Assembly: GCA_014642895.1 (NCBI GenBank)
Contig: BMJD01000028.1
Coordinates: 1 to 59,058 of the forward strand
Source of the DNA: Lentibacillus populi
GTDB taxonomy: Bacteria > Bacillota > Bacilli > Bacillales > Amphibacillaceae
Direction: 5' to 3'
Length of the DNA stretch: 59,058 nucleotides
Position 1 is the stretch's first letter. Each line of letters begins with the position of its first letter. The position numbers and the translations under genes are program-made. Below, piece after piece: positions 40,218 to 49,760 of this stretch. A model generated the notes under the pieces. That model did not search any database, was not told the DNA's origin, and was given only the letters and a program-made list of their open reading frames with translations.

Positions 40218-40235
40218 CAACTGCTGTCTATTTCG

Positions 40236-40335
40236 GATGTCGGAGTTCAGAAGCCAGATTGAAGAAATCGGCTAGAGGGTCGATTTTCATTTTAATATAT
40301 AGAATCGGAAGTCAGAGATCAGAAGCCAGAAATCG
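40236..40335. repeat. Repeat family C cluster after yabR
   Basis: Two runs of the phrase gtcagagatcagaagccagaaatcgg (differing slightly) lie on either side of AAATCGGCTAGAGGGTCGATTTTC. Related on the opposite strand to the copies before tatD and yacD. Confidence 0.55.
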
Positions 40336-40343
40336 GATTAGCA

Positions 40344-40374
40344 GGAATCGGCAAAACGCCGATTCCTTTTATAA
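40344..40374 (+). terminator. Terminator after yabR
   Basis: Perfect 9-bp stem GGAATCGGC / GCCGATTCC, loop AAAAC, then TTTT. The stem word AATCGGC is shared with family C repeats. Confidence 0.75.
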
Positions 40375-40376
40375 TA

Positions 40377-40411
40377 TAAAAAAAGTCGGCATATATAGCC
40401 GACTTTTTTCT
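40377..40411. terminator. Bidirectional terminator between yabR and tRNA-Met
   Basis: AAAAAAAGTCGGC pairs with GCCGACTTTTTT around ATATATA. It has A and T runs on both strands, so it can end yabR (+) and the tRNA transcript (-). Confidence 0.88.
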
Positions 40412-40477
40412 AACCTCAAGTATTCATTATAAATCAAAAGCAAGTATTATTGTGTAAGAAAGGAATCAGCGACTGCC

Positions 40478-40522
40478 GATCTTCAAACCCTCTGATCTCA
40501 GGTTTCTGTTCTCTGATCTCTG
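40478..40522 (-). repeat. Family C fragment beside tRNA-Met
   Basis: The phrase ccctctgatctcaggtttctg then ttctctgatctctg is the complement of the family C word AGAGATCAGAAG. It ends a few bases from the tRNA 3' end. Confidence 0.45.
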
Positions 40523-40525
40523 TAA

Positions 40526-40599
40526 TAGCGGCGGAGGGGATCGAACCCACGACCTCACGGGTATGAACCGTACGCTCTCGCCAGCTGAGCTACGCCGCC
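40526..40599 (-). tRNA. tRNA-Met (CAU), elongator type
   Basis: 74 nt cloverleaf on the minus strand: acceptor GGCGGCG, D stem GCTC/GAGC, anticodon stem TACGG/CCGTG with loop TTCATAC (anticodon CAT), T loop TTCGATC, A73. G1-U72 closes the acceptor, as in B. subtilis elongator tRNA-Met. CCA is not encoded (TTACA follows). The T stem GTGGG/CCCTC contains a U-U mismatch. No second tRNA follows, whereas B. subtilis has Met and Glu tRNAs in this region. Confidence 0.9.
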
Positions 40600-40844
40600 T
40601 AAATAAGTCACAAATGATATATTACAATAGCGAATCCGATGTGTCAATACAGAGATTATATTTACATAATAGGTAGAAAATGGTGTATATTTCGTATTCG
40701 GTGTTACCTCCAAATAATAAATAATACGCACACAGAAAGTTTTATCCATTATTCGAGTTATCCTGATAGTAATAAACACAACTTTTCCTGTTAAACACGA
40801 AAAGATCCACGGTAAATTTTTAAGTAATAATCTTTCATAACTTA

Positions 40845-40892
40845 AGGGAGCAGCAGTTAAAGAATGAAAAAGCATGAGCATCTGCTCCCTGA
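40845..40892. other. Long-loop inverted repeat upstream of spoIIE
   Basis: AGGGAGCAG and CTGCTCCCT are perfect 9-bp inverted repeats 29 nt apart, in the 420-bp gap between tRNA-Met and spoIIE. No T-run. The remainder of this gap (40600-40930) shows no gene that I can support. Confidence 0.4.
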
Positions 40893-40939
40893 GGATTTCG
40901 TTAGCGCTTGTAGAAAAATCCCAAGTCCTGTAAAAACTT

Positions 40940-41005
40940 AGTCGAACGATTTTTGGAATATACTCTGTTGTTTTGACAAAAAAACAATCCAGCTTATGAT
41001 TTAAT
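40940..41005 (+). promoter_or_regulatory. Putative Spo0A-activated promoter of spoIIE
   Basis: TTGACA (40973-40978) is followed either at 21 bp by TTTAAT (41000-41005) or at 16 bp by TATGAT (40995-41000). AGTCGAA (40940-40946), one base off a 0A box, lies 26 bp upstream, with a second near-match TTCGTTA (reverse strand) at 40897. B. subtilis spoIIE uses a sigma-A promoter with an over-long spacer activated by Spo0A. Confidence 0.5.
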
Positions 41006-41029
41006 GATCCAAAGAGGGAGGGCTTGTAT

Positions 41030-43480
41030 ATGATCGATTCAATTCCGAGAGCGGATACGAAAGCATTTGGACAAGAGGTAAAAAACATTCATAAAGTAAA
41101 AAGAAAGATTTCAACCGGGGTGAAAGGAATCTTGCTGGAAAAGGGGTGGCTGTTTTTTATTGTTGGCTTTTTACTGGGACGAGCCGTTATATTATCCGTT
41201 GTTTCGCCATTCGCGGTCGCGTTTTTAGCAACGATCTGGTTTGTACATAAAGAAAAGGCTGCTAAAGTAATGCTTGCTATTATTGCCGGGGCATTAAGTT
41301 TCTCCGTGAATCAGGGTGTTTTTATTACATTAGCCATGATTGTATTTATATTTCTGGCTGGCTTGTTTAAAAATGCCAAAAATCAACAAGTAATCATTCC
41401 GCTTTTTGTGTTTTTATCCACGATTGCGCCACGTTTGTTTTTTTATTCCATGGCTGGCCAGCTCACATCGTATGAGTGGATGCTTTTATTTGTTGAAGGG
41501 GTGCTTGGTACGGTGCTTGTACTTATATTTATGCAGAGCATTCCGCTATTATCACCAAAACGATATAAACCAACATTAAAAAATGAGGAAATTGTTTGCA
41601 TGATCATTTTAATTGCATCCATTTTGACAGGGACAATTGGCTGGGAGGTGTATGATGCATCATTTGAACAGATATTCTCCCGCTATTTTGTACTGCTGCT
41701 TGCTTTTGTCGGAGGGGCTGCAGTTGGTTCAACGGTCGGTGTCGTGGCAGGTCTGATTCTTTCCCTTGCAAACGTTGCCAATCTATATCAAATGAGCTTG
41801 CTTGCCTTTTCCGGTTTGCTCGGTGGACTGCTGAAGGAAGGGAAGAAGGTGGGAGTTAGTGTTGGGTTGCTGGTTGGGACGTTTTTAGTTGGAATTTACG
41901 GCGACGCTTCCTCACTCGTGCCTTCTATTATGGAATCGTCTATTGCTATTCTGTTTTTCATCCTGACACCGGCAAGCTGGTTTAAACGGTTGTCCCGTTA
42001 TATTCCCGGTACAGAGGAATATACAAATGAGCAGGAACAATATTTGCAGAAGGTGCGCAATGTTACTGCTAAACGGGTAGAACAGTTTTCCGATGTGTTT
42101 GAGGCCCTGTCAAAGAGCTTCACAAACGCGGAAGAGCTGCCCCAGGAGGAAATGGACCGGAAACGAGAGACAGACTTTTTCCTGAGCCAAGTTACCGAGA
42201 AGACATGTCAAAGCTGCTTTATGAAAAACAAATGCTGGCAGCAGCAATTTGATAAAACCTATTCATTAATGGAGGATATGAAAGATGAATTGGAGGAGGG
42301 AAAGGAACCGAACCGGAAATTAAATCGGGACTTCGCCAATCATTGTGTGAAATCAAAAAAGGTAATGGACACAATGAAGGAAGAAATGTCATTCTTTGAG
42401 GCGAATCAGAAGCTAAAAAAACAAGTGATGGAGAGTAAGCGGTTTGTTGCTGATCAGCTGCAAGGTGTTTCAGAGGTCATGGAGAACTTTGCCAAGGAAA
42501 TTTTAAAAGAAAGACAGCATCATGAAAACCAGGAAATACAGATTGTCAATGCCCTGAATCATATGGGAATTGCTCTGGAAAAACTTGATATATACCGGTT
42601 GGACAAGGGTAATGTCGATATTGAAATGACGGTTTCGTTTTATGATTATCGTGGTGAAGGTCCAAAGTTAATTGCTCCCGTGCTTTCCGATATTTTAAAT
42701 GAAATGATTATTGTGAAACAGGAGGAAATTTCACCATTTCCGAACGGCTATTGTTATTTAGCTTTTGGTTCTGCGAAGGAATTCATCATTGAAACAGGAG
42801 TAGCAAATGCTGCTAAAGGTGGTGGTTTAATTTCTGGTGACAGTTTTACCACAATTGAACTTGGAGCGGGAAAGTATGCCATGGCAATTAGTGATGGAAT
42901 GGGTAATGGAAAACGGGCTCATGAAGAAAGCGGGGAGACATTACGTTTACTGCAGCAGATTTTACAGACGGGCATTCCGGAAAAAGTGGCGATTAAATCA
43001 ATCAACTCTATCCTTTCATTGCGATCGACTGACGAGATGTATGCGACGCTCGATCTTGCTGTTATCAATTTGCACAATGCGTTTGTCCGGTTTTTAAAAA
43101 TTGGTTCGACCCCAAGCTTCATCAAACGGGGGGAGCAGATGATTAAAATTGAGGCAAGTAATTTGCCGATGGGGATTATTCAAGAGTTTGATGTGGACAT
43201 TGTCAGTGAACAATTAAAGGCGGAGGATTTATTAATTATGATGAGTGACGGCATTTTTGACGGACCAAAGCATGTAGAAAACACAGATGTCTGGTTAAAA
43301 CGGAAAATCCGTGAAATATGTACCGATGATCCACAGGAAATCGCTGATTTGCTGCTGGAAGAAGTTGTTCGTACCAGGTCAGGGGCAATTGAGGACGATA
43401 TGACGGTCATGGTAGCCAAAATTAAACAGAACACCCCACAATGGGCAAGTATCCCGGCATATGCCAAGGAAGCACAGTGA
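41030..43480 (+). CDS. spoIIE: Stage II sporulation protein E, PP2C-type phosphatase
   Basis: 816 aa. Ten or so membrane segments (about 35-315), a central FtsZ-interaction/oligomerisation region with a CxxC...C (QSCFMKNKCW), and a C-terminal PP2C phosphatase (about 590-805) with ISDGMGNGKRA and MMSDGIFDGP metal-binding aspartates. It dephosphorylates SpoIIAA to release sigma-F in the forespore and helps polar septation. The ATG is 7 nt after GAGGGAGGG; a TTG six bases earlier is inferior. Confidence 0.97.
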   Translation: MIDSIPRADTKAFGQEVKNIHKVKRKISTGVKGILLEKGWLFFIVGFLLGRAVILSVVSPFAVAFLATIWFVHKEKAAKVMLAIIAGALSFSVNQGVFITLAMIVFIFLAGLFKNAKNQQVIIPLFVFLSTIAPRLFFYSMAGQLTSYEWMLLFVEGVLGTVLVLIFMQSIPLLSPKRYKPTLKNEEIVCMIILIASILTGTIGWEVYDASFEQIFSRYFVLLLAFVGGAAVGSTVGVVAGLILSLANVANLYQMSLLAFSGLLGGLLKEGKKVGVSVGLLVGTFLVGIYGDASSLVPSIMESSIAILFFILTPASWFKRLSRYIPGTEEYTNEQEQYLQKVRNVTAKRVEQFSDVFEALSKSFTNAEELPQEEMDRKRETDFFLSQVTEKTCQSCFMKNKCWQQQFDKTYSLMEDMKDELEEGKEPNRKLNRDFANHCVKSKKVMDTMKEEMSFFEANQKLKKQVMESKRFVADQLQGVSEVMENFAKEILKERQHHENQEIQIVNALNHMGIALEKLDIYRLDKGNVDIEMTVSFYDYRGEGPKLIAPVLSDILNEMIIVKQEEISPFPNGYCYLAFGSAKEFIIETGVANAAKGGGLISGDSFTTIELGAGKYAMAISDGMGNGKRAHEESGETLRLLQQILQTGIPEKVAIKSINSILSLRSTDEMYATLDLAVINLHNAFVRFLKIGSTPSFIKRGEQMIKIEASNLPMGIIQEFDVDIVSEQLKAEDLLIMMSDGIFDGPKHVENTDVWLKRKIREICTDDPQEIADLLLEEVVRTRSGAIEDDMTVMVAKIKQNTPQWASIPAYAKEAQ

Positions 43481-43484
43481 TGGG

Positions 43485-43560
43485 GATGAAGGGGAAGTAC
43501 GACCAGGCACGTCACATCAACAGCCAACGTTGACCGTCTTAACGGGCGCTTCCGCTTTTA
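43485..43560 (-). repeat. Diverged copy of repeat family A
   Basis: Ends in AACGGGCGCTTCCGCTTTT, the complement of the leading edge of the 9437 copy. The first part (gggaagtacgaccaggcacg) only loosely resembles the core. It lies between spoIIE and yabS. Confidence 0.45.
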
Positions 43561-43621
43561 AAATGTATATTCCCTTCCTATTCTGGTGAAGCTGGTACTG
43601 GAATAGTTGGGAGGGACTTTT

Positions 43622-44362
43622 GTGAAAAAAGGGACGTTGAAACAGATTTTATTAATAACGGATGGTTGCTCGAATCGGGGAGAAGATCCTGCGGCAACAG
43701 CGAATATTGCTTCCCGGCAAGGCATTACGGTTAATGTTATTGGGATTTTGGACGATGATCAAACAGAAGAATCAGAAGGATTAAAAGAAGTTGAGGATAT
43801 TGCCCTTTCTGGTGGCGGTGTAAGCCAGTTAGTTTATAAGCAATCATTATCACAGACCGTACAAATGGTAACAAAACAGGCAATGACGCAAACATTGCAA
43901 GGTTTTGTTAATCAGGAATTAAAGCAAATTCTTGGTTCCGAACAAACGATGGAAGACCTGGAACCGGAAAAACGCGGGGAAATAATGGAAGTTGTGGAAG
44001 ACATGGGAGAAACATGTGACTTGGAGGTGCTTGTTCTTGTTGACACGAGTGCGAGCATGCATGATAAACTTCCAACGGTTAAAGAGGCATTAATTGATTT
44101 GTCGATTAGTTTAAATGCCCGTATTGGTCGTAATCGTTTCTGTATTTACAGTTTTCCTGGTAAGCGGAATAGTATTCAAAAGGTATTTGATTGGTCACCA
44201 AAACTGGATGAAGTGTCAACTGTTTTCCCGAAGCTGACCAGTGGAGGCATTACACCAACAGGACCAGCTATCCGGGAAGCGATGTATCAATTTGGCAAAA
44301 AAAGCTTGTTAAGGGGCTTTGAAAATGAAGATGAATCAGACGTGGAAGAAGCAGGGTATTGA
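43622..44362 (+). CDS. yabS: YabS, von Willebrand factor A domain protein
   Basis: 246 aa. Contains a VWA fold; a first segment (about 8-60, LLITDGCSNRGEDP) and a complete MIDAS motif DTSAS with Thr and Asp later (about 139-240, GGITPTGPAIREA). No membrane anchor. The cellular role is unknown; in B. subtilis it lies with the kinase yabT downstream of spoIIE. GTG start after TGGGAGGG. The 3' end overlaps yabT by 44 nt. Confidence 0.9.
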   Translation: MKKGTLKQILLITDGCSNRGEDPAATANIASRQGITVNVIGILDDDQTEESEGLKEVEDIALSGGGVSQLVYKQSLSQTVQMVTKQAMTQTLQGFVNQELKQILGSEQTMEDLEPEKRGEIMEVVEDMGETCDLEVLVLVDTSASMHDKLPTVKEALIDLSISLNARIGRNRFCIYSFPGKRNSIQKVFDWSPKLDEVSTVFPKLTSGGITPTGPAIREAMYQFGKKSLLRGFENEDESDVEEAGY

Positions 44363-45269
44363 ATTACAGCCGGGTATGACCATAAAAGGGAAGTGGCACC
44401 AGCATCATTATGTCATCAAACGTAAATTGGGAAGTGGTGCAATTGGATCTGTTTATCTATGTGCGCACAATGGAAAAAACCGAGCATTAAAAATCAGTGA
44501 TAATAGTACATCGATGACGATGGAAGTAAATGTACTAAAATCACTAGCCAAGGTCCAAGGGAATCGTCTTGGGCCTTCTTTATTCGATGTTGATGATTGG
44601 GAGACACCTCAAGGGATAAAATATGCATTTTACGTGATGGAATATTTGCAGGGAGAAAGCATTACCAGTTTTATGAAACGAAACGGCAGTGAGTGGATTG
44701 GTGTTTTCATGCTGCAGTTATTAGACGACTTGGAGAGGCTCCATCAGTCTGGTTGGGTATTTGGTGATTTGAAAACCGATAATCTGCTTGTTACATCTTC
44801 CCCGCCAAAAGTTCGCTGGGTCGATGTCGGGGGAACAACACAGATAGGCAGGGCGATTAAGGAATATACGGAGTTTTACGATCGGGGTTATTGGGGAATG
44901 GGTTCAAGGCGGGCTGAACCAAGCTATGATCTGTTTGCATTTGTCATGGTTTTTTTAGCTATATATTTCCCTAAACGATTTAATCGCGGGGCGAACCCGG
45001 AAAAACAACTCATTACAAAGTTGCATGAAGCTCAATCGTTAAAAATGTACCGATCATGCTTAAAAAAAGCGATTCAGGGAAAATATCAATCTAGTGCACA
45101 AATGAAAAAGGAATTGGCTAGTACGATCTATCTGGCACAAAGGGGACATACGGTTAAGCGGAGCACAAGGAGACAGCGGACTGCCAAGCAAGGACCAGTC
45201 ATAGTGGAACTCACAGGACTTTTCATTCTGTCACTAGTCTACTATCTCTCATCACTTTTACTTCCTTAG
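44319..45269 (+). CDS. yabT: Serine/threonine protein kinase YabT
   Basis: 316 aa. Hanks-type kinase with glycine loop GSGAIGSVYLC (about 36-46), Lys in RALKIS, a catalytic loop GDLKTDN (His-Arg of HRD replaced by Phe-Gly) and DVGG in place of DFG, which are tolerated in this family. One C-terminal membrane segment (about 295-314), no extracellular domain. In B. subtilis YabT is a DNA-activated forespore kinase that acts on RecA and AbrB. An ATG at 44325 is an alternative start. Confidence 0.92.
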   Translation: MKMKMNQTWKKQGIELQPGMTIKGKWHQHHYVIKRKLGSGAIGSVYLCAHNGKNRALKISDNSTSMTMEVNVLKSLAKVQGNRLGPSLFDVDDWETPQGIKYAFYVMEYLQGESITSFMKRNGSEWIGVFMLQLLDDLERLHQSGWVFGDLKTDNLLVTSSPPKVRWVDVGGTTQIGRAIKEYTEFYDRGYWGMGSRRAEPSYDLFAFVMVFLAIYFPKRFNRGANPEKQLITKLHEAQSLKMYRSCLKKAIQGKYQSSAQMKKELASTIYLAQRGHTVKRSTRRQRTAKQGPVIVELTGLFILSLVYYLSSLLLP

Positions 45270-45292
45270 CGATAGGTGTAGTATTATGCTAT

Positions 45293-45378
45293 AAGTGCGT
45301 GTTCAAAAAGGAGGATAAAAAGGACCGAGAAATTCGATGCGTCATTTTTACCGGACCTTTTGAACATCCTCTACTAAA
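45293..45378. repeat. Repeat family B copy in the tilS leader
   Basis: GCGTGTTCAAAAAGGAGG and GGACCTTTTGAACATCC are inverted edges, followed by TCTACTAAAGG. It ends about 20 bp before the tilS start. Confidence 0.7.
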
Positions 45379-45398
45379 GGAAATAAGGATGGATAAGC

Positions 45399-46790
45399 AT
45401 GCGTGAAGCGGTTATGGCATTTATCAAAAAACATCGGTTATTGGAAAATAATAGAACGATACTTGCTGGTGTATCCGGTGGTCCTGATTCAATGGCACTT
45501 CTGCACTTTCTCTGGTCGATCCAAACCGATTATAATCTTCGTATCATCGCGGTTTCAGTCGACCATCAGTTACGCGGTGCTGAATCGGAAGCAGATCTTA
45601 CTTATGTAAAAGAAATGTGTGAAAAATGGAATATTGAATTTTATGGAACCTTTGTGGATGTGCCATCGTATAAATTAACGAGAAAGGTTGGAACGGAGGT
45701 TGCAGCCCGCGAATTACGATATCAGGTTTTTTCTGAGCAAATGAAAAAGCATCAGGCCAGCTACTTGGCGCTAGGACATCATGGTGACGATCAAGTGGAA
45801 ACAATGCTCATGGGACTAACCCGGACTGCCAATCCAACAGCACTGGCGGGAATTCCTGTAAAACGCCGATTTGCGACAGGGTTGATTGTACGTCCGTTAT
45901 TAGGCGTTAGCAAACGGGAAATTGAAACCTACTGCGAACAACAGAACATTATTCCAAGAAGAGATCCGACAAATGAAGGCACGGAATTTACCAGAAATTA
46001 TTTTCGAAATAAAGTTGTTCCGTTATTAAAAATCCAAAACGGCAATATACATACTACAGTGCAGCATTTAAGCGAATCACTGCAAGCGGATGAACAATAC
46101 TTGCATAACGAAGCTTCCCGGCTTTTTGACAACGTCATTACGATGGATCAAATGAAAAGCAAGGCAACATTGCAAATTGATCATTTCCAATCACATCCCC
46201 TTGCTTTACAAAGGCGGTTCTATCATCTAATATTAAACTATCTGTATGATGAATTACCGAAAGATTTATCGTATATTCATGAGGAACAATTTTTTGCGTT
46301 GTTAGCAAGTGAAAAGGCAAACGTCCGGATTGACTTTCCCCGCGAACTAAAAGTGGAAAAATCGTACCAAATGCTGAATTTTTACTTCTATTTTGATGAA
46401 TCCCAAAGCTTTCAGGTTAATGAAACGCTACCTGTCCCAGGGCAACTGACACTGCCGGACGGATCTGTCATTAGTACGGTTTTTAGCAATCATTCATCGG
46501 AGGATGAGAATACATATGTCTGCTGCAAGGATCAGATCGTATTACCTTTACATATTAGAACGCGAAAGGCCGGGGATCGGATGTGCTGGAAGGGGCTTAA
46601 TGGGAGCAAGAAGATTAAAGATATCTTCATAGATGAAAAAATTCCAGTCAAGGAACGGGATAATTGGCCGCTTGTAACCGATAATAAGGGAGAGATTCTC
46701 TGGCTTATCGGTTTAAGAAAAGGACAGCCAAGGAAACAGGCAAACAACACATCATTTATTAAAATTTGTTATGAAAAGGGTAATATGTAA
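45399..46790 (+). CDS. tilS: tRNA(Ile) lysidine synthase
   Basis: 463 aa. Converts C34 of tRNA-Ile(CAU) to lysidine, so the tRNA reads AUA. N-type ATP pyrophosphatase P-loop SGGPDSM (about 27-33), the DHQLRG motif and HHGDDQVET are intact, followed by the TilS substrate-binding and C-terminal domains. Often fused or next to hprT, which follows here after a family A repeat. Confidence 0.96.
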   Translation: MREAVMAFIKKHRLLENNRTILAGVSGGPDSMALLHFLWSIQTDYNLRIIAVSVDHQLRGAESEADLTYVKEMCEKWNIEFYGTFVDVPSYKLTRKVGTEVAARELRYQVFSEQMKKHQASYLALGHHGDDQVETMLMGLTRTANPTALAGIPVKRRFATGLIVRPLLGVSKREIETYCEQQNIIPRRDPTNEGTEFTRNYFRNKVVPLLKIQNGNIHTTVQHLSESLQADEQYLHNEASRLFDNVITMDQMKSKATLQIDHFQSHPLALQRRFYHLILNYLYDELPKDLSYIHEEQFFALLASEKANVRIDFPRELKVEKSYQMLNFYFYFDESQSFQVNETLPVPGQLTLPDGSVISTVFSNHSSEDENTYVCCKDQIVLPLHIRTRKAGDRMCWKGLNGSKKIKDIFIDEKIPVKERDNWPLVTDNKGEILWLIGLRKGQPRKQANNTSFIKICYEKGNM

Positions 46791-46874
46791 AAGCGGAGGC
46801 GCCCCTTTCACCGATGTTGATTCATCGTACAAAGGAAGGTGTTGTGCACTAGCTGCTGGGCGCCGGCGCTGGAT
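46788..46874 (+). repeat. Repeat family A copy between tilS and hprT
   Basis: AAAGCGGAGGCGCCCC at the start and GCTGCTGGGCGCCGGCGCTGG at the end flank a shortened core (gatgttgattcatcgtac). The end abuts the GGGAGG ribosome-binding site of hprT. Confidence 0.65.
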
Positions 46875-46888
46875 TGGGAGGATCGGAA

Positions 46889-47434
46889 ATGCATAATGAT
46901 ATTGAAAAAATATTAATATCACAAGAAGATATTGCAAAAAAGTGCGCGGAAATTGGTAAACAATTGACAAAAGAATATGAAGGTAAATTTCCGCTTGCAA
47001 TTGGTGTATTAAAGGGTGCGATGCCATTCATGTCGGATGTGCTGAGATATACCGAAACACACCTGGAAATGGACTTTATGGATGTATCAAGCTATGGTGG
47101 AAAGATGCGTTCCTCCGGTGAGGTTAAAATTGTCAAGGATCTGGACACAAAAGTGGAGGGCCGTGACCTGTTAATTATTGAGGATATTATTGATAGTGGT
47201 TTGACATTAAGCTATTTAGTTGATTTATTTAAATATCGCAAGGCAAAATCAATTAAAATTGTTACATTGCTCGATAAACCTGCCGGACGTACAGCAAATA
47301 TTAAAGCAGATATTATCGGATTTGAGGTTCCAAATGAATTTGTGGTAGGTTATGGACTGGACTATGAGGAGAAATATCGTAACTTGCCGTATATTGGTGT
47401 GCTGAAACCGAGAATCTATGGTGGAGAGGAATAA
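46889..47434 (+). CDS. hprT: Hypoxanthine-guanine phosphoribosyltransferase
   Basis: 181 aa. Purine salvage enzyme; also, with TilS, reported to act on ftsH transcription in B. subtilis. PRPP loop [14 protein letters not shown] (about 95-108) and the flexible loop SYGGKM are present. The ATG lies 7 nt after GGGAGG; an upstream in-frame TTG would place the site inside the gene and is rejected. Confidence 0.96.
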   Translation: MHNDIEKILISQEDIAKKCAEIGKQLTKEYEGKFPLAIGVLKGAMPFMSDVLRYTETHLEMDFMDVSSYGGKMRSSGEVKIVKDLDTKVEGRDLLIIEDIIDSGLTLSYLVDLFKYRKAKSIKIVTLLDKPAGRTANIKADIIGFEVPNEFVVGYGLDYEEKYRNLPYIGVLKPRIYGGEE

Positions 47435-47525
47435 TAAGCACGACAAATAGGCAGTTTTTTAACCATTCCTTGGTATTAAAAGCTGAAAAATTTAAATACC
47501 ATTTATGAAGAGGAATTAGTTGTAT

Positions 47526-47554
47526 TTGAACTTTTTCCTATGGTACTATTTAAT
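47526..47554 (+). promoter_or_regulatory. Possible sigma-A promoter of ftsH
   Basis: TTGAAC (47526-47531), 17-bp spacer, TTTAAT (47549-47554), 31 bp before the ftsH start. Confidence 0.4.
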
Positions 47555-47585
47555 ATAGTTTTTCCCGCTTGGGAGGAGGTAGGCA

Positions 47586-49619
47586 ATGAACCGATTATTT
47601 CGGAACGTGATCTTTTATTTCCTGATATTTCTTGTCATTATTGGCGTTATAGGGGTATTCAAGGGACAAAATGATCAGGCAGAACAATATAATGTAGAAG
47701 AATTCATGCAAGCGTTAAATAATGGCGAAATCTCCGAAGTGACGATGCAGCCAGCAAATGGAATTATGCGACTAACTGGGACATTGGAAAAGGATGATAA
47801 ACAATTCATTGCACAAGTTCCAGATAACACGGATGTAGTCGCTGACATTACAGCTAAAGCACAGGAACAAAGTGTGCTGAATGTTAAAGAAGAGGAACAA
47901 CCAAGCGGATGGGTTACCTTCCTGACGACGATGATTCCATTTTTGATTATTGGACTATTTTTCTTCTTTATTCTTAGTCAATCGCAAGGCGGCGGCGGTC
48001 GCGTGATGAATTTTGGTAAGAGTAAAGCGAAAATGTACTCGGAAGATAAGAAAAAAGTTCGCTTTAAAGATGTAGCAGGAGCCGATGAAGAAAAGCAAGA
48101 ACTTGTTGAGGTTGTTGAATTTCTGAAGGACCCTCGCAAATTTGCTACGATTGGGGCGCGTATTCCTAAAGGTGTCCTGTTAGTAGGACCTCCAGGAACA
48201 GGTAAAACCTTGCTTGCACGTGCAGTTGCCGGTGAGGCAGGCACACCATTTTTCTCGATCAGCGGTTCTGATTTTGTTGAGATGTTTGTTGGTGTCGGTG
48301 CATCCCGTGTACGTGACTTATTTGAAAATGCGAAGAAAAATGCTCCTTGTATTATATTTATTGATGAAATTGATGCAGTAGGTCGCCAGCGTGGTGCTGG
48401 TCTTGGCGGTGGGCATGATGAACGTGAGCAAACGCTGAACCAATTGCTTGTTGAAATGGATGGGTTTGGTGCAAATGAAGGAATTATTATCATTGCCGCT
48501 ACCAACCGTCCTGATATTCTGGATCCGGCACTACTACGTCCAGGAAGATTTGACCGTCAGATTCCGGTTAACCGCCCAGACGTAAAAGGTAGACAGGAAG
48601 TATTAAAAGTGCACGCGAAGAACAAGCCGCTTGACAGCTCAGTGGATCTTAAAATTATTGCGATGCGTACACCAGGCTTCTCAGGTGCAGACTTGGAAAA
48701 CCTGTTAAATGAAGCAGCATTGGTGGCAGCCCGTCATGATAAAACGAAGATTGACATGCTTGATGTTGATGAAGCCATTGACCGGGTTATTGCCGGGCCT
48801 GCCAAGAAAAGCCGGGTTATTTCTGAAAAAGAACGTAATATCGTGGCATATCATGAAAGTGGACATACGATTATTGGTATGGTCCTGGACGATGCAGATA
48901 CAGTGCACAAGGTAACAATTGTACCTCGCGGGCAGGCCGGTGGCTACGCGGTTATGCTTCCAAAAGAAGATCGTTACTTTATGACGAAACCGGAACTATT
49001 CGATAAAATTACCGGTCTCTTAGGTGGACGTGTTGCCGAGGAAATCATCTTTGGCGAAGTTAGTACTGGGGCATCCAATGATTTTGAACGTGCAACAAGT
49101 ATCGCCCATAAAATGATCACCGAGTACGGTATGAGTGATAAAATTGGTCCATTGCAGTTTAGCAGTGGCGGTGGAGGAAATGTTTTCTTGGGCCGCGATA
49201 TCCAAAATGAGCAAAATTACAGTGATGCAATTGCCCATGATATTGATAAGGAAATGCAGCATTTCATCCATTACTGTTACGATCGAGCGAAGAAAATTCT
49301 TACCGAAAATAAAGATAAATTGGAGCTCATTGCCCAAACACTGCTTAAAGTCGAAACGCTGGATGCAAAACAAATAAAAGGGTTATTTGAGGATGGCGTG
49401 CTTCCAGAACCGGAAGATTTGCTGGAAAATGAAGAAGCTGAAATCTCCGATAAGGATGATGTCCGGGTAAATATCCAATCGAAACAGGATCAGGATGAAG
49501 CACCGGAAACCTATGAGGAAGCAAAAGCGAAAGCAGAGCAAAAGCGAAAAGAAAACAGGGAAGAAGATAGCAAGGAAAATCAGAATGCTGATGACGCTTC
49601 CGATGAGAAAAAGGAATAA
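47586..49619 (+). CDS. ftsH: ATP-dependent zinc metalloprotease FtsH
   Basis: 677 aa. Membrane-bound AAA+ protease for quality control and turnover of regulators. Two membrane segments (about 5-25 and 113-133), AAA+ domain with GPPGTGKT (about 206-213), Walker B IIFIDEID, arginine-finger region RPGRFDR, and protease motif HESGH (about 425-429) with the third zinc ligand Asp in the FERAT region downstream. The last 60 residues are highly charged. GGGAGGAGG lies upstream. Confidence 0.98.
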   Translation: MNRLFRNVIFYFLIFLVIIGVIGVFKGQNDQAEQYNVEEFMQALNNGEISEVTMQPANGIMRLTGTLEKDDKQFIAQVPDNTDVVADITAKAQEQSVLNVKEEEQPSGWVTFLTTMIPFLIIGLFFFFILSQSQGGGGRVMNFGKSKAKMYSEDKKKVRFKDVAGADEEKQELVEVVEFLKDPRKFATIGARIPKGVLLVGPPGTGKTLLARAVAGEAGTPFFSISGSDFVEMFVGVGASRVRDLFENAKKNAPCIIFIDEIDAVGRQRGAGLGGGHDEREQTLNQLLVEMDGFGANEGIIIIAATNRPDILDPALLRPGRFDRQIPVNRPDVKGRQEVLKVHAKNKPLDSSVDLKIIAMRTPGFSGADLENLLNEAALVAARHDKTKIDMLDVDEAIDRVIAGPAKKSRVISEKERNIVAYHESGHTIIGMVLDDADTVHKVTIVPRGQAGGYAVMLPKEDRYFMTKPELFDKITGLLGGRVAEEIIFGEVSTGASNDFERATSIAHKMITEYGMSDKIGPLQFSSGGGGNVFLGRDIQNEQNYSDAIAHDIDKEMQHFIHYCYDRAKKILTENKDKLELIAQTLLKVETLDAKQIKGLFEDGVLPEPEDLLENEEAEISDKDDVRVNIQSKQDQDEAPETYEEAKAKAEQKRKENREEDSKENQNADDASDEKKE

Positions 49620-49629
49620 TCAACAGGAT

Positions 49630-49667
49630 ACAACCTCTCATGCCGAAATGAGGGGTTGTTTTTTCTT
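49630..49667 (+). terminator. Terminator after ftsH
   Basis: ACAACCTCTCAT pairs with ATGAGGGGTTGT (one G-U), followed by TTTTTCTTTTC. Confidence 0.9.
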
Positions 49668-49760
49668 TTCGAAATTATTATATGGTATAGTAAGAAAATC
49701 CAAAAGCTAATTTAGCATGTTTTGAAAAACATGAGTTTTGATAGAAGGGTTTGGTTATGT

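Noticed and set aside
40236-40522. CRISPR-like spaced repeats
   Set aside because: The repeated phrases vary in length and spacing, spacers are not unique units of fixed size, and no cas genes are present.
40555-41088. 177-residue minus-strand frame covering tRNA-Met and the spoIIE promoter
   Set aside because: It runs through the tRNA and promoter and resembles no family; chance frame.
47978-48505. 175-residue minus-strand frame inside ftsH
   Set aside because: Serine/threonine/proline-rich translation opposite a fully conserved AAA+ domain, without a ribosome-binding site; a shadow of ftsH.
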